DNA of 29,054 nucleotides, taken from positions 1 through 29,054 of the forward strand of contig JBBSGC010000010.1 in the NCBI GenBank assembly GCA_038254525.1. The letters are read 5' to 3'. The notes under the pieces were generated by a model. That model searched no databases. It saw only the letters and a list, made by a program, of their open reading frames with translations, and was not told the DNA's origin. The stretch is from JBBSGC01 sp038254525 (GTDB lineage Bacteria; Actinomycetota; Actinomycetes; Propionibacteriales; Nocardioidaceae). This document shows, piece by piece, positions 27,090 to 29,054 of this stretch. The stretch's first letter is position 1. Each line of letters begins with the position of its first letter. The position numbers were made by a program, and so were the translations under genes.

Positions 27090-27917
27090 GTGACGGAAGC
27101 GCCGACCATCACCCTGAATAACGGTGCGCAGATCCCCCAGCTCGGCTTCGGGGTGTTCCAGGTGTCCCCAGAAGACATCGTCGGGGCGGTCCGCAAGGCG
27201 CTCGAGGTGGGCTACCGGCACATCGACACCGCCGCGGCCTACCAGAACGAAGAGGGTGTCGGGCGTGCCATCGCCGACTCCGGGCTGGCCCGCGACGAGC
27301 TCTTCGTCACGACCAAGCTGTGGAACACCGACCAGGGTCACGACGAGGCGCTCGAGGCCTTCGATGCCAGCCTGGCCCGGCTCGGCCTCGACTTCGTCGA
27401 CCTTTACCTGATCCATTGGCCGGCTCCGGGACGAGACGACTACGTCGACACCTGGAAGGCGTTCGAGAAGATCTACGCCGACGGACGGGCTCGCTCGGTC
27501 GGCGTCTCGAACTTCACCGCGAGCAACCTGCGCCGGCTGGCCGCCGAGACGACGGTGACGCCCGCGGTCAACCAGATCGAGCTGCACCCGTCGTTCACCC
27601 AGAGCGAGCTGCGCGCCGTGCACGCGGACATGGGCATCGCCACCGAGGCCTGGAGCCCGCTTGGCCAAGCCGCTGACCTGGAGAGCCCGACGGTGACCGA
27701 GATCGCCGAACGGCTCGGTCGCACGCCGGCGCAGGTTGTGCTGCGCTGGCATCTGCAGCTGGGCAACATCGCCTTCCCGAAGTCGGTGACCCCCGCCCGT
27801 ATCGAGGAGAACTTCGACGTCTTCGACTTCGAGCTGGCCGACGACGACATGACGGCGATCACCGCGCTGGACCGTGACAACCGGATCGGTCCGGACCCGG
27901 ACACGTTCAACGGCTGA
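27090..27917 (+). CDS. Aldo/keto reductase
   Basis: A 275-residue NADPH-dependent oxidoreductase of the AKR5/2,5-diketo-D-gluconate reductase-like group. The catalytic tetrad is Asp46, Tyr51, Lys76 and His109 (HIDTAAAYQNEEGVG, FVTTKLWN, LYLIHWP). The cofactor site includes IAFPKSVTPARIEENFDVFD near the C-terminus. The opening TLNNGAQIPQLGFGVFQV is typical. GTG at 27090 is chosen for GAGGAG seven bases upstream. The natural substrate is unknown. The stop lies 12 bases from the stop of the converging DUF222 gene. Confidence 0.95.
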   Translation: MTEAPTITLNNGAQIPQLGFGVFQVSPEDIVGAVRKALEVGYRHIDTAAAYQNEEGVGRAIADSGLARDELFVTTKLWNTDQGHDEALEAFDASLARLGLDFVDLYLIHWPAPGRDDYVDTWKAFEKIYADGRARSVGVSNFTASNLRRLAAETTVTPAVNQIELHPSFTQSELRAVHADMGIATEAWSPLGQAADLESPTVTEIAERLGRTPAQVVLRWHLQLGNIAFPKSVTPARIEENFDVFDFELADDDMTAITALDRDNRIGPDPDTFNG

Positions 27918-27929
27918 ACCAGCCGTCAC

Positions 27930-29054
27930 TCAGGTCCGCAGCGGAGGTCGAGGCGCGGCACTGGTCAGCCGGTGTCTCCGAATCCTGAACCGCAACGCGT
28001 CCTCCGCCGCTGAACCGTGCCTCGGCCGAAGCTTTGGCGTTGACCGGAACTGGCTGCCGTGGCCGAGTACCGGTGGAGGCAGCGAGCGGTAGGTGTGGCC
28101 GGTCGGCATCGTCCAGACGAGAGTCGGTGCAGCCAAGCGCAGCTGGGTCAGACATCGGGTCCCCGGTTCGGCCGCATCCGTCTGGTGCTCGACGGCCATG
28201 TGCGCGTCGGGCATCTGCTCGGCAGGCATGTGCTCGGGGGACACCAGGACACCGGGATGGTGTCGGGACACGTGGCAGCCCCGACTCAGCCCCTGGCCGT
28301 TGCTCGCCGTGGTAGGTCCACCTCGCTGGTGCTCCAGCAGATGGTCGACATCCGCGACCGGCGCGTCGCAACCGCAACCGCGGCACACCTGGTCACGCCA
28401 GACGACGAGCTGCCTGAGCAATCCGGAGTAGCAACGCGTGCGGCTGTCCATCGTGAGCAGCCGCCCGTCGACGGGGTCGCAGATCAAGCGGCGCAGCTGA
28501 GTGTCCGGGCCGTCGGCGATGCGCAGAGCCAGCTCAGCCGGCAGCGCTCCGTAGCCGCGCAGCGTGGCTGGGGCGTCGTCGACGCCAAGCAGCGTGGAAG
28601 CCGCCATCACCACCTGCAGCTCGACGCGCCGAGTCGCGCGCTGCCGGCGTGACAAGCGACGACGACGCCTCCCCACACCACCTGGTGCGGTGAGTCGCTC
28701 GACCAGCAGGTCGCATCGCAGGTCGGCGAGGGACCGTTCGTCACCGGCCTGCCGCAGACTGCGGGCGTCCCGGTCGAGCGCCTGGTGACCCGCCAGCGCC
28801 TGCTCTGCCGTCAGCCGTGCCCAAAGCGTGGCGGTGCCGTCTCGCTTGTCGAAGATGGACACCGAGCGGTCCTTGCGCGCCCGCTCGCAGCGACGCATCG
28901 CCGCGGCCGGGTCGGCCCCGATCACCTGGCGAACCGCCGCACCGGCGAGCTTGGCCGGTGTCATGCGTTGCTCAGCCACCAGATCGGCAAGATTGGCGTC
29001 GACCTGCCGGCGCAGCTCCGGTTCGAGGACGACGGTCTCCTCAACCACCTTGCG
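27930..29054 (-). CDS. DUF222/HNH endonuclease-domain protein (13E12 type), 5' end outside the window
   Basis: The reading frame is open to the window edge, so the N-terminus is missing; about 374 residues are visible. The N-terminal part is a DUF222 helical domain (LADLVAEQRMTPAKLAGAAV, then LWARLTAEQALAGHQALDRD). The HNH domain starts near CRGCGCDAPVADVDHLLEHQ and has GLSRGCHVSRHHPG, then PTGHTYRSLPPPVLG. This family is found in many copies in actinobacteria; some lie in mobile REP13E12 elements, but no element ends are seen here. About 45 extra residues separate HHPG from TPTG-type sequence compared with usual members, and they hold a pentad repeat (28176-28235). Function and nuclease activity are unproven. 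Confidence 0.85.
   Translation of the reverse strand, partial: RKVVEETVVLEPELRRQVDANLADLVAEQRMTPAKLAGAAVRQVIGADPAAAMRRCERARKDRSVSIFDKRDGTATLWARLTAEQALAGHQALDRDARSLRQAGDERSLADLRCDLLVERLTAPGGVGRRRRRLSRRQRATRRVELQVVMAASTLLGVDDAPATLRGYGALPAELALRIADGPDTQLRRLICDPVDGRLLTMDSRTRCYSGLLRQLVVWRDQVCRGCGCDAPVADVDHLLEHQRGGPTTASNGQGLSRGCHVSRHHPGVLVSPEHMPAEQMPDAHMAVEHQTDAAEPGTRCLTQLRLAAPTLVWTMPTGHTYRSLPPPVLGHGSQFRSTPKLRPRHGSAAEDALRFRIRRHRLTSAAPRPPLRT
28176..28235 (-). repeat. Degenerate 15-bp coding repeat (pentapeptide) in the DUF222/HNH gene
   Basis: On the minus strand this stretch encodes four consecutive pentads, EHMPA, EQMPD, AHMAV and EHQTD. The first three share x-(H/Q)-M in the same position. The repeat lies between the HNH Zn/His segment and the conserved C-terminal TGHTYRS block, in frame. 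It looks like expansion of a short DNA unit. Confidence 0.6.

Overview
High-GC, GTG-rich, gene-dense DNA with many 4-base ATGA/GTGA stop-start overlaps and TAnnnT -10 boxes placed 6-9 bases before start codons. Together with the gene order from the pgsA-like gene to gcvP (the same order as Mycobacterium tuberculosis Rv1822-Rv1832), this points to a chromosomal segment of an actinobacterium (Actinomycetota). The genus cannot be read from the sequence alone. No rRNA, tRNA, CRISPR array or insertion sequence was seen.

Layout. 1-1244: the remains of a chromate transporter gene with an internal deletion, then a weakly supported hypothetical gene. 1264-5098 (minus): glycogen debranching enzyme GlgX, a small protein resembling universal stress proteins, and a LigC-type ATP-dependent DNA ligase. 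5199-6251: a YihY-family membrane protein, divergent from the ligase. 6395-16561 (plus): a long, mostly overlapping cluster of CDP-alcohol phosphatidyltransferase, DUF881, Sbp/DUF1290, DUF881, GcvH, zinc-ribbon/FHA protein (GarA/OdhI-like), FtsR-like MerR regulator, DUF151 nuclease, second MerR regulator (Rv1830-like), a single-aptamer glycine riboswitch, GcvP and a serine hydrolase. This places glycine cleavage next to a probable 2-oxoglutarate-flux regulator and two regulators linked to growth and division. 16630-20276 (minus): an alpha/beta hydrolase bracketed by two inverted arrays of a 22-bp repeat, then a three-gene ABC-2 exporter. 20347-22464: a PEBP-family protein, a SpoU/TrmH RNA methyltransferase and peptide deformylase. 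22526-27001: a complete late biotin pathway, with bioA-bioF-bioD on minus and bioB-bsaP on plus, diverging from a 45-bp region. 27090-29054: an aldo/keto reductase and a partial DUF222/HNH (13E12-type) protein.

The most unusual signals are regulatory or structural. (1) The two 22-bp repeat arrays each supply the TGA stop codon of the gene upstream of them. They leave the same last codons (GCC GAT CCG TGA) on two unrelated genes and place TGA in all three frames. (2) A perfect 8-bp inverted repeat between bioA and bioB has arms that overlap the putative -10 boxes of both genes. (3) A glycine riboswitch is followed by a strong hairpin that ends right at the gcvP ribosome binding site. (4) A zinc ribbon is fused to the GarA/OdhI-like FHA domain.
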